Source of the DNA: Virgibacillus_F necropolis_A
Lineage (GTDB): Bacteria > Bacillota > Bacilli > Bacillales > Amphibacillaceae
Direction: 5' to 3'
Length of the DNA: 64,000 nucleotides
NCBI RefSeq assembly: GCF_044793635.1
Contig: NZ_CP084992.1
Coordinates: 2,790,001 to 2,854,000 of the forward strand
This document shows positions 8,414-16,581 of the stretch, one piece after another. A model generated the notes under the pieces. It was not told the DNA's origin, made no database searches, and saw only the letters and a program-made list of their open reading frames with translations. The position numbers and the translations under genes are program-made. The number at the start of each line of letters is the position of its first letter. Position 1 is the stretch's first letter.

Positions 8414-8429
8414 TTATATCATGATATAA
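8414..8429. promoter_or_regulatory. 16-bp perfect palindrome between divergent genes
   Basis: TTATATCATGATATAA lies 5 nt upstream of the AGGAGG of the vWA gene and 61 nt from the start of the HTH gene. A candidate operator for the HTH protein, inferred from position and symmetry. Confidence 0.45.
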
Positions 8430-8449
8430 AACTTAGGAGGATGATTTAT

Positions 8450-9037
8450 ATGAATAAGAACTTGACAGAAATTATTTTTTTGCTTGATCGAAGTGGTTCG
8501 ATGTCAGGGCTTGAAAAGGATACTATTGGAGGATTTAACGCTTTGGTCGAAAAACAATGTCGGCTAGAAGGGGAAACTATACTCACGGCAGCGATATTTG
8601 ATGACCAGTATGAAATATTATGGAATGGTGTTGATGCAAACAAAGTTAAATTAACTGAAGAGAATTATTTTGTTAAAGGGACCACCGCTCTCCTTGATGC
8701 AGTGGGGAAGACCATTTTAGACGTTGGGCAAAGGTTGTCAAAAACTAGTGAAGAAAGAACACCTGGTAAGGTACTATTTGTTATTACCACGGATGGTATG
8801 GAAAACGCGAGCCGTGAATTTTCTCATCAGAAAGTAAAAGAAATGATTCGTCACCAGGAAGAAAAATATGGCTGGGAGTTTATCTTCATTGGTGCAAACA
8901 TTGATGTGGTAAAAGAAGCGGATAATGTAGGAATTAGCATGGAAAATTCATATTGCTTTGAGGCAACCAGCGGTGGTGTGGATAGTATGTATTCTATGGT
9001 TAATGAGGAACTATCCACGAGAAGACAAACGGACTGA
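8450..9037 (+). CDS. von Willebrand factor A domain protein
   Basis: Compact single-domain vWA protein of 195 residues. The metal-ion-dependent adhesion site is complete in outline: DRSGSMSG near residue 13, a threonine in VKGTTALLDA, and TTDGMEN. There is no signal peptide or membrane segment, so it is cytoplasmic. ATG 8450 is 9 nt after TAGGAGG; the in-frame ATG 8441 abuts that site. The stop lies 38 bp inside the 3' end of the convergent DUF389 gene. Stand-alone cytoplasmic vWA proteins usually act as assembly or chaperone-like partners; the partner is unknown here. Confidence 0.85.
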   Translation: MNKNLTEIIFLLDRSGSMSGLEKDTIGGFNALVEKQCRLEGETILTAAIFDDQYEILWNGVDANKVKLTEENYFVKGTTALLDAVGKTILDVGQRLSKTSEERTPGKVLFVITTDGMENASREFSHQKVKEMIRHQEEKYGWEFIFIGANIDVVKEADNVGISMENSYCFEATSGGVDSMYSMVNEELSTRRQTD

Positions 9038-10034
9038 CATCGAAAATGCTAAAATTGAGAAGAACAACAGCAATGATTAATACTAAAAGGATTATGCCGG
9101 TAAACAGTAGGGAGTTAGCACGTGAAGTGCTAGCTTCTTGAATATCTTTCCAATTTACTGGTTTAATGCCACTGAACCAAAATACTAAAATAGCGGACAA
9201 CATGATTGAATTAATATTAATTAAGAGCAATAATAGTGGTTGAATAGCAGAATGCCACTCGGAAGCACCTACCATCATTCCTAAAACAATAGCAGGGGGT
9301 AATACTGCTAAAGAAATCATTACCCCCACTAATTGTCCATGTGATCTTTTAACAAAAGAAATGGCTCCTGCAGCACCAGCGGAAATTGCAACAACAATGT
9401 CTAGAAGGTGAACCGTTGTTTGAGCTAGAAATTCATTACTGTTAACAGGTAAGGGAAATAAATATCCGAATAAAGCCGCAATTGTGATTGGAATGGTAAG
9501 ACCGTACATAGCAGTTTTAATTGATTGGCGAACCAACTTTTTTTCACCTAGAACGGAAGAAAACGAAACCCCCATTATAGGTCTAATTGATGGATCGATA
9601 ATATTTGCTCCCAAAACTAAGGCAGGACTGTTTTGAATAATTCCAACAGTAGCGACAAGCGCAGCAAAAATTGTAAACCAAGAAAAACCACTGTTAATTT
9701 CACTTGAAGCTTTAACAACCGAAAGTAATTCCAGTCTGCTTGCCCTTTCAAATTGGTCTTTATTATCACTAGGTGTATTTTTTTCATTATATTTACTGGG
9801 GATGTATGCTTTGACTGAATATAGCATGGCATCAAATTGACTGTTTTTGTCAGAGGCTGCTTTCTCCAGGAAATTTAAAATTTTACCTGCATCTTGTTTT
9901 TTAACTAATATCCGAATATGTACTTCGTTGTTTTCATGTGAAATCCAATACGAAGTAAATGAGAACTTGTGTAATAATTCATTCTGATAGTTAAAATTTT
10001 GGGGTGCATATACCTCAATCAACTGAAGTTCCAT
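9000..10034 (-). CDS. DUF389 family (TIGR00341-like) membrane protein
   Basis: Protein of 344 residues. The N-terminal about 110 residues are soluble (ferredoxin-like alpha/beta pattern, MELQLIEVYAP ... VHIRILVKK). About six hydrophobic helices follow from residue 115, including VLGANIIDPSIRPIMG and GQLVGVMISLAVLPPA, characteristic of DUF389. Function in the family is not established. The gene overlaps the 3' end of the vWA gene convergently by 38 bp, an unusually tight arrangement without room for terminators. Confidence 0.82.
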   Translation of the reverse strand: MELQLIEVYAPQNFNYQNELLHKFSFTSYWISHENNEVHIRILVKKQDAGKILNFLEKAASDKNSQFDAMLYSVKAYIPSKYNEKNTPSDNKDQFERASRLELLSVVKASSEINSGFSWFTIFAALVATVGIIQNSPALVLGANIIDPSIRPIMGVSFSSVLGEKKLVRQSIKTAMYGLTIPITIAALFGYLFPLPVNSNEFLAQTTVHLLDIVVAISAGAAGAISFVKRSHGQLVGVMISLAVLPPAIVLGMMVGASEWHSAIQPLLLLLININSIMLSAILVFWFSGIKPVNWKDIQEASTSRANSLLFTGIILLVLIIAVVLLNFSIFDVSPFVFSWIVPH

Positions 10035-10248
10035 ATAGTTATCCCTCGATATTCCTAGAACTGTCTTTCACCTTCTTATTCTAACCGAAATTTCCAGATA
10101 TAGTCTTGTTCAGATAATGTACCTAAGAATAAATATTGTGAGAAATGAGAAAAAGGGCTAAACTTAAATGAGTAACCGAAGTAGTTAGATATTTTGGAAT
10201 GGCAGGTCTATGCTTTATTTGGTGTCAAAGTGGAGGGGGAAGAAAAAA

Positions 10249-11364
10249 GTGACTGAAAAAAACACATTGTTAGGAGCATATAAACAAACTGATTATCAGG
10301 TATCCGGTCATGGCGGTAGAAACATTCAAGTACTTAAAGACGCATTGGAGAATGTAGATGGCGAACTAGAAAGTGATATGTATGGAAGCGGCAAAATCAT
10401 TGAAGAGTTCCAATATAAAATGGCTCATTATTTAGGAAAGGAATCTGCGGTATTTTTTCCAAGTGGTACCATGGCGCAGCAAATTGCATTGAGGATTTGG
10501 TGTGATGATAAGGGCGTGAAAAAAGTTGCGTACCATCCATTGTGTCATTTAGAGATTCATGAACAGGATGGGTTAAAAGAACTTCATCATATTGAAACTG
10601 TATTATTAGCTGATAAAGATCGAATTATTCAATTAGATGATGTCGTTAACATGAAGGAAGATATTGCATGCCTATTGCTTGAATTACCTCAACGTGAGAT
10701 TGGCGGTCAATTACCGGATTATCAAACACTTGAAGATATCTCCGCTTACTGTCGTGATCATAAAATTAAGTTGCATTTGGATGGTGCTAGGCTTTTTGAA
10801 ATCCTTCCGTATTATCAAAAGTCGGCCACTGAAGTTTGCGGTCTTTTTGACAGTGTTTATATTTCTGTTTATAAAGGAATAGGTGGAATCGCAGGGGCAA
10901 TTCTAGCGGGTGGTAAAGACTTTACAGAGAAGTCAAAGGTATGGAAAAGGCGTCACGGTGGTGATTTAATCAGTCTTTATCCTTACATTGTTAGTGCGGA
11001 TTATTATTTTGATCAACGGGAAGATAAAATGAATCAGTATTATGAGGATGCAAAAGAACTTGCTGGATTTTATAATCAATGCCATGCTGTGTCGACAACC
11101 CCTAATGTACCTGTATCTAATATGTTTCATGTCCATTTTGATGGTGCAAAAGAGGATATTGAATCCGTATTAATATCAATTTATAAAGCAACAGGAATTG
11201 GTTTAACTGGAAACATAAGAGGAACAAAGAATAAGGGATGCTATTATGAGGTTAGTATGGGGGATAAGTATTCGGCTATACCTAAAGAAAGCTTGAAAAA
11301 GGTATTTCAAATGCTCGATGAGAAATTGCTTAAAAACCATAAACAAAAGCGGTATGACCAATAA
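10249..11364 (+). CDS. threonine aldolase / beta-eliminating lyase family PLP enzyme
   Basis: PLP enzyme of the L-threonine-aldolase fold, 371 residues. It shows SAVFFPSGTMAQQIAL (cofactor phosphate region), KLHLDGARLFE (the Asp that pairs with the pyridine nitrogen) and SVYKGIGGIAGAIL with the Schiff-base lysine. Canonical aldolases have S-L-S-K-G-L-G here, so the substrate may differ. GTG 10249 lies about 10 nt after GGAGGGGG; the upstream frame to 10210 lacks a ribosome binding site. The terminator hairpin begins within the last codons. Confidence 0.85.
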   Translation: MTEKNTLLGAYKQTDYQVSGHGGRNIQVLKDALENVDGELESDMYGSGKIIEEFQYKMAHYLGKESAVFFPSGTMAQQIALRIWCDDKGVKKVAYHPLCHLEIHEQDGLKELHHIETVLLADKDRIIQLDDVVNMKEDIACLLLELPQREIGGQLPDYQTLEDISAYCRDHKIKLHLDGARLFEILPYYQKSATEVCGLFDSVYISVYKGIGGIAGAILAGGKDFTEKSKVWKRRHGGDLISLYPYIVSADYYFDQREDKMNQYYEDAKELAGFYNQCHAVSTTPNVPVSNMFHVHFDGAKEDIESVLISIYKATGIGLTGNIRGTKNKGCYYEVSMGDKYSAIPKESLKKVFQMLDEKLLKNHKQKRYDQ

Positions 11365-11382
11365 AAAGTCATGCCGCTTTTA
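11346..11382 (+). terminator. rho-independent terminator overlapping the stop codon
   Basis: AAAGCGGTATGAC pairs with GTCATGCCGCTTTT (one G-T pair) around a 9-nt AT loop; the stop codon at 11362-11364 lies in the loop. Confidence 0.75.
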
Positions 11383-11400
11383 AACTGTTTAGCGTACTCT

Positions 11401-11820
11401 AGATCTGGAAGGCGTGGATAACTGATGTGTATAATCAGCCACGTCCAGCTCCGACGTACAGGACGTACTAGTGCCGATAAAGCCACAGGACGTGGCGTTT
11501 TTATCGGCCAGCGCCCATTGCCTAGTGCCCTTCCTGCTTCTCGTAAACTCGGCGCAATAAAACATGGCTCCTCCTTACGATAACAGTTCGACATAGTCGA
11601 ACGTCCTTAATCGCATACGCTCTTCGTGTTTCCTATATCTCAAAAGAAAGAAGGAGGTTCGATTAAGACCGCCACTTTGCGTGGCAACATCGAACTATTC
11701 ACGTTGCGTGGGCACAGGCCATACGGCGGCCCGCAGGAGGCGGGTTGTGGCGACGTTGGCACAGGACGTGCCGGTTTTAGTCGCCCTTCCTTTATTCGGG
11801 CGCTTGCGCTTTTGCTCCTA
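11401..11820. repeat. GC-rich structured block with repeated AGGAC/AGGAG-loop hairpins
   Basis: About 420 bp, much richer in GC than its surroundings. Four short hairpins have different stems but nearly the same pentaloop: GTAC-AGGAC-GTAC (11456-11468), GCCAC-AGGAC-GTGGC (11482-11496), CCCGC-AGGAG-GCGGG (11730-11744) and GGCAC-AGGAC-GTGCC (11758-11772). The second and fourth sit on longer outer stems (GCCGATAA/TTATCGGC; GGCGAC/GTCGCC). Other stems are GTTCGAC/GTCGAAC and GCCAC/GTGGC. The end GCGCTTGCGCTTTTGCTCC matches the end of the element at 2238-2360. Short ORFs crossing it on both strands are not credible genes. It abuts the stop codon of the betaine transporter. Confidence 0.7.
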
Positions 11821-13305
11821 CTACAGCTTCGTTTTCGCTTTATCTTTCCTCAAAGCTTTATAAAAAGAAAAAACCATTAGTAGCATGATGAATGAGAATG
11901 GAAAAGCTGCTGAAATTAATGCATTTTGTAAAGCTTGCAGACCACCAGTATAAAGGAGTACAGCTGCTATTGCTGATTGTGCAAAGCCCCATACAAATTT
12001 AACTGATGTTGGGGGAGACAAAGAACCGTTTGTAGTTTGCATCCCTAATACAAAGGTGGCTGAATCTGCTGAGGTAATAAAGAACGTTCCGATTAACATG
12101 ATGGCCAATATGGCTAGGATCACGCTAAACGGGAACTGATCAAACATTCCAAAAAGGGCTTGTTCAGCGGGGAGACCAGCAATATCTATACCGTTATTTT
12201 GTGCATGGATGCCCGACATTCCAAATGTTGCAAACCACAGAAAACTGACAACAGAAGGAACGATAAGAACCCCCGATAGGAATTCCCGGATGGTGCGTCC
12301 TTTTGATATACGGGCAATGAAAATCCCAACGAAAGGGGCCCAGGCAATCCACCAAGCCCAGAAGAAAACGGTCCAATCTCTAACCCACTGCCGCTCATCC
12401 TCAACATTCGGCGATATACGTAAACTCTCAGTAGGAAGACTTTGAACATACGCTCCAAGAGTATCTACAAAAGAATTTAAAATGTACAGAGTTGGTCCCA
12501 GTATTAACGTAGCAAAGAATAGGATTCCAGCTAGGGCCATATTTGCATTACTTAAGTATTTTATTCCCTTACTAAGACCTGAGTAGGCTGAAAACATAAA
12601 TAAAACAGTTACGACAAGGATAATAACTAGCTGGACCCAAAACTCGTTATCGATCCCAAGCAGGTATGTGAACCCTCCATTTATCTGGGTAGCACCAAAT
12701 CCAAGTGTAGTAGCTACACCAACTATGGTTGCAAACACGGCAATTATATCGACTGTCTTTCCCCATGGTCCCTTCATTTTGTCACCAAAAAGAGGTTCAA
12801 GTGTAGCGCTGATTAATCCAGGTTTTCCATGGCGAAATGTAAAATAAGCGAGCACCAAAGCGATTATGGCATATATCGACCATGCATGAATACCATAATG
12901 GAAGAATGTGATACGTAACGAGTCCTCAAGAGCCTCAACTGTACCAGGTTCAGCTGTAGGGGGAGTCTTAATATAGTGAGAGACAGGAGAAGCTACACCA
13001 TAGAATACAAGCCCAATCCCCATTCCCGCACTGAAAAGCATGGCAAACCATGAGGAATAACTGAATTCTGGCCTGTCCTCTTGCTTACCAAGTCGAATCT
13101 TTCCATAAGGACTTATGATCAAGTATAAACAAAATATGACAAATAGAGTGACGATTAATAAATAATACCAGCTGAAGTGAACGGATATATAACCCATAAT
13201 GTTACTGGAAATGTTTTCAAACATTGTTGGAGCCAGTACTCCCCAAAATGATAAGATTAATGTAATTGCCAATGTAATCCAAAAAACTGAAGTTACCTTT
13301 TTCAT
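11821..13305 (-). CDS. opuD: BCCT family glycine betaine transporter (OpuD-like)
   Basis: Sodium-coupled uptake of glycine betaine or a related trimethylammonium osmolyte. It has 494 residues and about 12 membrane helices. It carries the glycine-rich BCCT motif GMGIGLVFYGVASPVSHY near residue 95 and the tryptophan-rich substrate region FFWAWWIAWAPFVGIFIARI near residue 320. The C-terminus is short and basic (KALRKDKAKTKL), unlike BCCTs with long osmosensing tails. It stands alone; the stop codon lies at the edge of the GC-rich repeat block. Betaine is the most likely substrate by family, not proven. Confidence 0.88.
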   Translation of the reverse strand: MKKVTSVFWITLAITLILSFWGVLAPTMFENISSNIMGYISVHFSWYYLLIVTLFVIFCLYLIISPYGKIRLGKQEDRPEFSYSSWFAMLFSAGMGIGLVFYGVASPVSHYIKTPPTAEPGTVEALEDSLRITFFHYGIHAWSIYAIIALVLAYFTFRHGKPGLISATLEPLFGDKMKGPWGKTVDIIAVFATIVGVATTLGFGATQINGGFTYLLGIDNEFWVQLVIILVVTVLFMFSAYSGLSKGIKYLSNANMALAGILFFATLILGPTLYILNSFVDTLGAYVQSLPTESLRISPNVEDERQWVRDWTVFFWAWWIAWAPFVGIFIARISKGRTIREFLSGVLIVPSVVSFLWFATFGMSGIHAQNNGIDIAGLPAEQALFGMFDQFPFSVILAILAIMLIGTFFITSADSATFVLGMQTTNGSLSPPTSVKFVWGFAQSAIAAVLLYTGGLQALQNALISAAFPFSFIMLLMVFSFYKALRKDKAKTKL

Positions 13306-13504
13306 TGCGTACCACTCCTAAATCTCCTATATTAAATCCAGTTGACTTGTGTTTGTTGGGATTTATCTTTATAAGGACCGATTCTTACTATGGTTAGTAT
13401 TTCTGAAATTAACGGTTTTATCCTATTTAGAAATTCCTCATTTTTCGCTTGTATACAGGGTGAAATATCCGCTGGTTATACAAATTTAAAACCAGCGGAT
13501 ACAT

Positions 13505-13777
13505 TTATTTTTGTGTCATATTTTTTTGAGCCATTTTGACCATTTCTTTGACCATACTGCCACCAATTGGACCCCCAATTTTCCCTGCTTGTTCTGAGGT
13601 GAATTGGCCGTTGTTCCCTTTTTGTAAAGAAATGCCTTGTTCATTTGCAACTTCATATTTTACGGTGTCAGGATCAGCCATATTTACTTCATAGCCATTT
13701 GCTTTCATAACCTGTCCTTTTAATTGGTCTAAACTTTCCCGGGCTTCCGGTACCAAAATTTTATTCTTCCTAGCCAT
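13505..13777 (-). CDS. alpha/beta-type small acid-soluble spore protein
   Basis: Binds and protects DNA in the dormant spore. It has 90 residues and both signature blocks: KYEVANEQGISL (the germination-protease cleavage region with the E-x-A pattern) and GKIGGPIGGSMVKEMVKMA. The start ATG 13777 follows GAGGAGGTG; an upstream extension to 13828 is unsupported. A sigma-G-like promoter lies just upstream. A hairpin (ATCCGCTGGTT/AACCAGCGGAT, about 13468-13500) follows the stop without a strong T run. Confidence 0.93.
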   Translation of the reverse strand: MARKNKILVPEARESLDQLKGQVMKANGYEVNMADPDTVKYEVANEQGISLQKGNNGQFTSEQAGKIGGPIGGSMVKEMVKMAQKNMTQK

Positions 13778-13796
13778 ATATTTCACCTCCTCATGG

Positions 13797-13824
13797 AGTA
13801 TGTTCCCCCAAAACTGAAGGTTCA
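13797..13824 (-). promoter_or_regulatory. sigma-G-like promoter of the SASP gene
   Basis: Read on the minus strand: TGAACC (13824-13819), 16-bp spacer, CATACT (13802-13797). This is close to the forespore sigma-G consensus and correctly placed ahead of the SASP start at 13777. Confidence 0.55.
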
Positions 13825-13902
13825 TCAATGGTCATTAACGGAATAGAAATGGTATCATGTATATATAGAATTAAATCTGCTAGTCAGTTATAGAAAGAGG
13901 AT

Positions 13903-14847
13903 ATGAAAATGAATAAAGAGGAGACTCCTTCCTCACAGGAGTTTGAAAAACGCACCATATCAGAGAAAGAAAATGTTTCTATTTTGAAGGATTTAAAAGA
14001 ATTATTTAAAGCCATTGTATTGCTTTTAAATATACTACCCGTATTTACAGGATTTTGGCTAGCACTATATTTTACGCATGCATCTTTTATCGATTATTGG
14101 GGTGTGTTTTTGTTAACCATTGCAGGGAGTACAATGGTTATGGCTGGAGCACTACTTCTTAATAATTGGTACGATGTTGATATTGACAGAGTAATGGATA
14201 GAACAAAAAATCGTCCAACAGTAACAGGTACGATTTCCCTTAAAGCCGTTTTAATTATGGGAATTGTATTTACTGTACTTGGCTTTATTTTGTTGCTCTT
14301 TACAACGATTGAAGCAACCCTGTACGCATTCGTGGGGTGGTTTACGTATGTTATCTTGTATACAATGTGGTCAAAACGACGATACACACTTAATACAGTA
14401 ATTGGAAGTATCTCTGGTGCAGTTACACCTTTAATTGGATGGGCGGCAATAGAACCGGCTTATCATATCGTGCCAATTGTATTATTTCTTATCTTGTTTA
14501 TATGGCAGATGCCACATACATTTGCTATTGCTATAAAGAAATATGAAGAATATAAGGCTGCCGAAGTTGCGATGCTTCCGGTTGTTCATGGTTTTGACAT
14601 TACAAAAAGACAGATGGTTGTCTACATCGCATGCTTACTTCCATTGCCGTTTTTCTTGGCCCAGCTAGGTACAACCTTCATTATAATATCTACGGTCCTA
14701 ACCTTTAGTTGGTTAGCTGTGGGTATCAAAGGATTCTTTACAAAAGAGGATATGAAATGGGCACATGTGATGTTTATTTGGTCAGTGAATTATTTAGCAT
14801 TACTTTTACTGATGATGATTATTGTTACATTGCCTATATTTAACTAA
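13903..14847 (+). CDS. ctaB: protoheme IX farnesyltransferase
   Basis: Membrane UbiA-family prenyltransferase that converts heme B to heme O for terminal oxidases. It has 314 residues and about nine membrane helices. The first Asp-rich motif is NNWYDVDIDRVMDRTKNRP near residue 87; the second conserved region is MPHTFAIAIKKYEEYKAAEV. AAAGAGG precedes ATG 13903. Unlike the usual Bacillus layout, no ctaA or cytochrome oxidase genes adjoin it. Confidence 0.92.
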   Translation: MKMNKEETPSSQEFEKRTISEKENVSILKDLKELFKAIVLLLNILPVFTGFWLALYFTHASFIDYWGVFLLTIAGSTMVMAGALLLNNWYDVDIDRVMDRTKNRPTVTGTISLKAVLIMGIVFTVLGFILLLFTTIEATLYAFVGWFTYVILYTMWSKRRYTLNTVIGSISGAVTPLIGWAAIEPAYHIVPIVLFLILFIWQMPHTFAIAIKKYEEYKAAEVAMLPVVHGFDITKRQMVVYIACLLPLPFFLAQLGTTFIIISTVLTFSWLAVGIKGFFTKEDMKWAHVMFIWSVNYLALLLLMMIIVTLPIFN

Positions 14848-14863
14848 AAGGAGGCATTATGAC

Positions 14864-15139
14864 ATGATAGATATAAAAAAAGGCGAAAATAAATTTTTTG
14901 TTGGCGATAATGAAGCGAAACCTTTAGCGGAAATTACGTTTGTTCCAACAGATGGTGGAAAATTAATTATTGATCATACAGTTGTATCAGATGAGCTTAG
15001 TGGTCAGGGAGTTGCGGGTAAACTTGTGGAAAAGGTTGTTAGTTACGCAAGAGAAGAAGGAAAGAAAGTTATTCCTGAATGCTCTTATGCCAAGGGAAAA
15101 ATTGATAAAACCCCTGAATTTCAGGATGTACTTGCTTAA
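14864..15139 (+). CDS. small GNAT-like acetyltransferase (YjdJ type)
   Basis: Protein of 91 residues matching the short GCN5-related family (COG2388-like). It has LIIDHTVVSDELSGQGVAGKLVEKVVSYARE, shown here by its key parts (HT, V-S-x-E-L-x-G-Q-G-V-A), then KVIPECSYAKGKI. The ligand is probably acetyl-CoA; the substrate is unknown. ATG 14864 follows AAAGGAGG; the frame extended into ctaB (14822) is not used. It lies 16 bp after ctaB and is probably co-transcribed. Confidence 0.85.
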   Translation: MIDIKKGENKFFVGDNEAKPLAEITFVPTDGGKLIIDHTVVSDELSGQGVAGKLVEKVVSYAREEGKKVIPECSYAKGKIDKTPEFQDVLA

Positions 15140-15163
15140 TTTGTAAAAATAATATGGTTAATG

Positions 15164-15195
15164 AAAAGCATCTACATATGGCTGTAGATGCTTTT
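15164..15195 (+). terminator. rho-independent terminator
   Basis: AAAAGCATCTACA/TGTAGATGCTTTT, a 13-bp perfect stem with a 6-nt loop, 24 bp after the acetyltransferase stop. Confidence 0.8.
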
Positions 15196-15269
15196 AGCTA
15201 TTATAGGGGATGGTCATTCACACGGCTATTCTAATATAATGGGGTAGATACACGCGGGAGAGGAACGTT

Positions 15270-15908
15270 ATGCAACAAATCTTAAAAACAGTATATGAGG
15301 GCATCATGATTTTACTTGTGATGCTAACGCTTATCACACTCTGGAATGAAAACACATACAACTCAACAATAAACTGGATTGTGTGGGGTGTGTTTTTCAT
15401 TGATTTTTTAGTTCGTTTGATAGCCACTAGGGAAAAGTGGAAGTTCATTAAGCAAAATCCATTTCTTTTAATTGCAATCATACCATTTGATCAGTTCTTC
15501 CAGGCAGCCAGAATCGTACGGATTATCTACCTGTTTCGGATTAAAACAATCACAAAATACTATATTTCACCATATATAAGGAAATTAACTTTTCAATCTA
15601 GAAGTTTGATAGTATCGGTAATTCTTGTATTATTATTTGTTGAATCCCTTGTTATTTGGAATCTAGAAGGGTCCATCCAAACATATTATGAGGCTTTATT
15701 CGTTTTATTTGGATATTTATTCTTTTTTGGTCATGATACTTTTATAATTGGGAATCCAATTTCAGTATGGACATTAACTGGAATATCCATTATTGGTATT
15801 GCGATTCAGGGATTAGCACTGCAGTGGGCTTTTAATAAAATCGAAACAGCCTTTATTAGTTTTAAAAAGAAACGATCTACCTCCCAAGAAGGGAAGGAAA
15901 TAATATAA
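15270..15908 (+). CDS. voltage-gated-channel-like membrane protein without a K+ filter
   Basis: Membrane protein of 212 residues with a six-helix plan. A fourth-helix-like segment (AARIVRIIYLFRIK, residues about 73-86) carries spaced arginines. A re-entrant segment before the last helix reads ALFVLFGYLFFFGHD where potassium channels have TVGYGD. The last helix and basic tail (FKKKRSTSQEGKE) follow. The fold resembles bacterial Kv-type ion transporters, but the filter is not a K+ filter. ATG 15270 is preceded by GGAGAGG. The lipoprotein gene follows closely. Confidence 0.65.
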   Translation: MQQILKTVYEGIMILLVMLTLITLWNENTYNSTINWIVWGVFFIDFLVRLIATREKWKFIKQNPFLLIAIIPFDQFFQAARIVRIIYLFRIKTITKYYISPYIRKLTFQSRSLIVSVILVLLFVESLVIWNLEGSIQTYYEALFVLFGYLFFFGHDTFIIGNPISVWTLTGISIIGIAIQGLALQWAFNKIETAFISFKKKRSTSQEGKEII

Positions 15909-15922
15909 AGGAGTGCTATATC

Positions 15923-16246
15923 ATTAAAAACTTCAAATTTTACTTAATGCCATTATTATTACTATTATTACTTTGCGCTTGTTCTGAAAAAACAACTACT
16001 TCTAGTGATGCAGTTATAAAGCAAGCTGAGCTGACACAGTTTGAGAAAAACCTTCTGGAATTAATGGATAATCGTTCTTTTGCTTATGATATTGACTTAA
16101 AAAATGACCAAGTATCAAAAATTACTGGGACGGTTGATTACTATGAAAATGGCGAATTTGTGCGTCAAATTAGTGAACTTAGTACAAAGATAATGGAAGA
16201 GGAACATAAGGAAGTAGTACGAATGGTTTTTATGCAACAACCTTAA
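15923..16246 (+). pseudogene. lipoprotein gene, 5' part, probably frameshifted; ATT start
   Basis: Lipoprotein N-terminal part. Starting at ATT 15923, 9 nt after AAGGAG, the product begins with a basic MKNFKFYL segment, a leucine-rich helix and the lipobox-like LCAC, giving a complete signal peptide. From ATG 15947 the basic region is lost. The frame stops at 16246, but a second frame is open from 16218 to 16523 and reads on with matching composition. The gene was probably one lipoprotein of about 200 residues broken near the AAAA run at 16245-16248. Function unknown. Confidence 0.6.
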
Positions 16247-16523
16247 AAGTGTTGACCAAGAACAGTGGATTACTTCAATAATGAGGGGTGGAAGTCAATC
16301 ATCGGTAACAACCAAGAATGATATAGAGGAAAGAGAAAATATGGCCTCTGGATCAGGATCTATAAGCGAATTACCTTTAACAATAGGAGAGAAAGTAGTT
16401 GCCACTATTGTGTATACAGATGAAAAGGGAATGTCTATTCTAAATCATATTGAAACAGAAGAAGACCTGAAAATGGCTACAAATTATGAGCAGGTTTATG
16501 TTATTTCTGTTGAAATGAAATAA
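16247..16523 (+). pseudogene. lipoprotein gene, 3' part in shifted frame
   Basis: Continuation in another frame of the preceding lipoprotein. The frame is open from 16218; an in-frame ATG at 16281 has only a weak ribosome binding site. The segment (ELPLTIGEKVVATIVYTDEK ... EQVYVISVEMK) resembles a secreted beta-rich domain. An independent short gene is possible but less likely. Confidence 0.5.
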
Positions 16524-16541
16524 TCTTTAGCTATTTAAAAA

Positions 16542-16569
16542 AAGCGAACGGCATCAACACCGTCCGCTT
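16542..16569 (-). terminator. terminator of alkaline phosphatase gene
   Basis: AAGCGGACGG/CCGTTCGCTT stem followed, on the minus strand, by a run of T. It ends the alkaline phosphatase transcript and separates it from the convergent lipoprotein gene. Confidence 0.7.
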
Positions 16570-16581
16570 CTCCTATTTCAC

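Noticed and set aside
11307..11880. Short ORFs on both strands over the GC-rich block
   Set aside because: They follow repeated hairpin sequence, lack ribosome binding sites and have arginine/proline-rich translations without family features.
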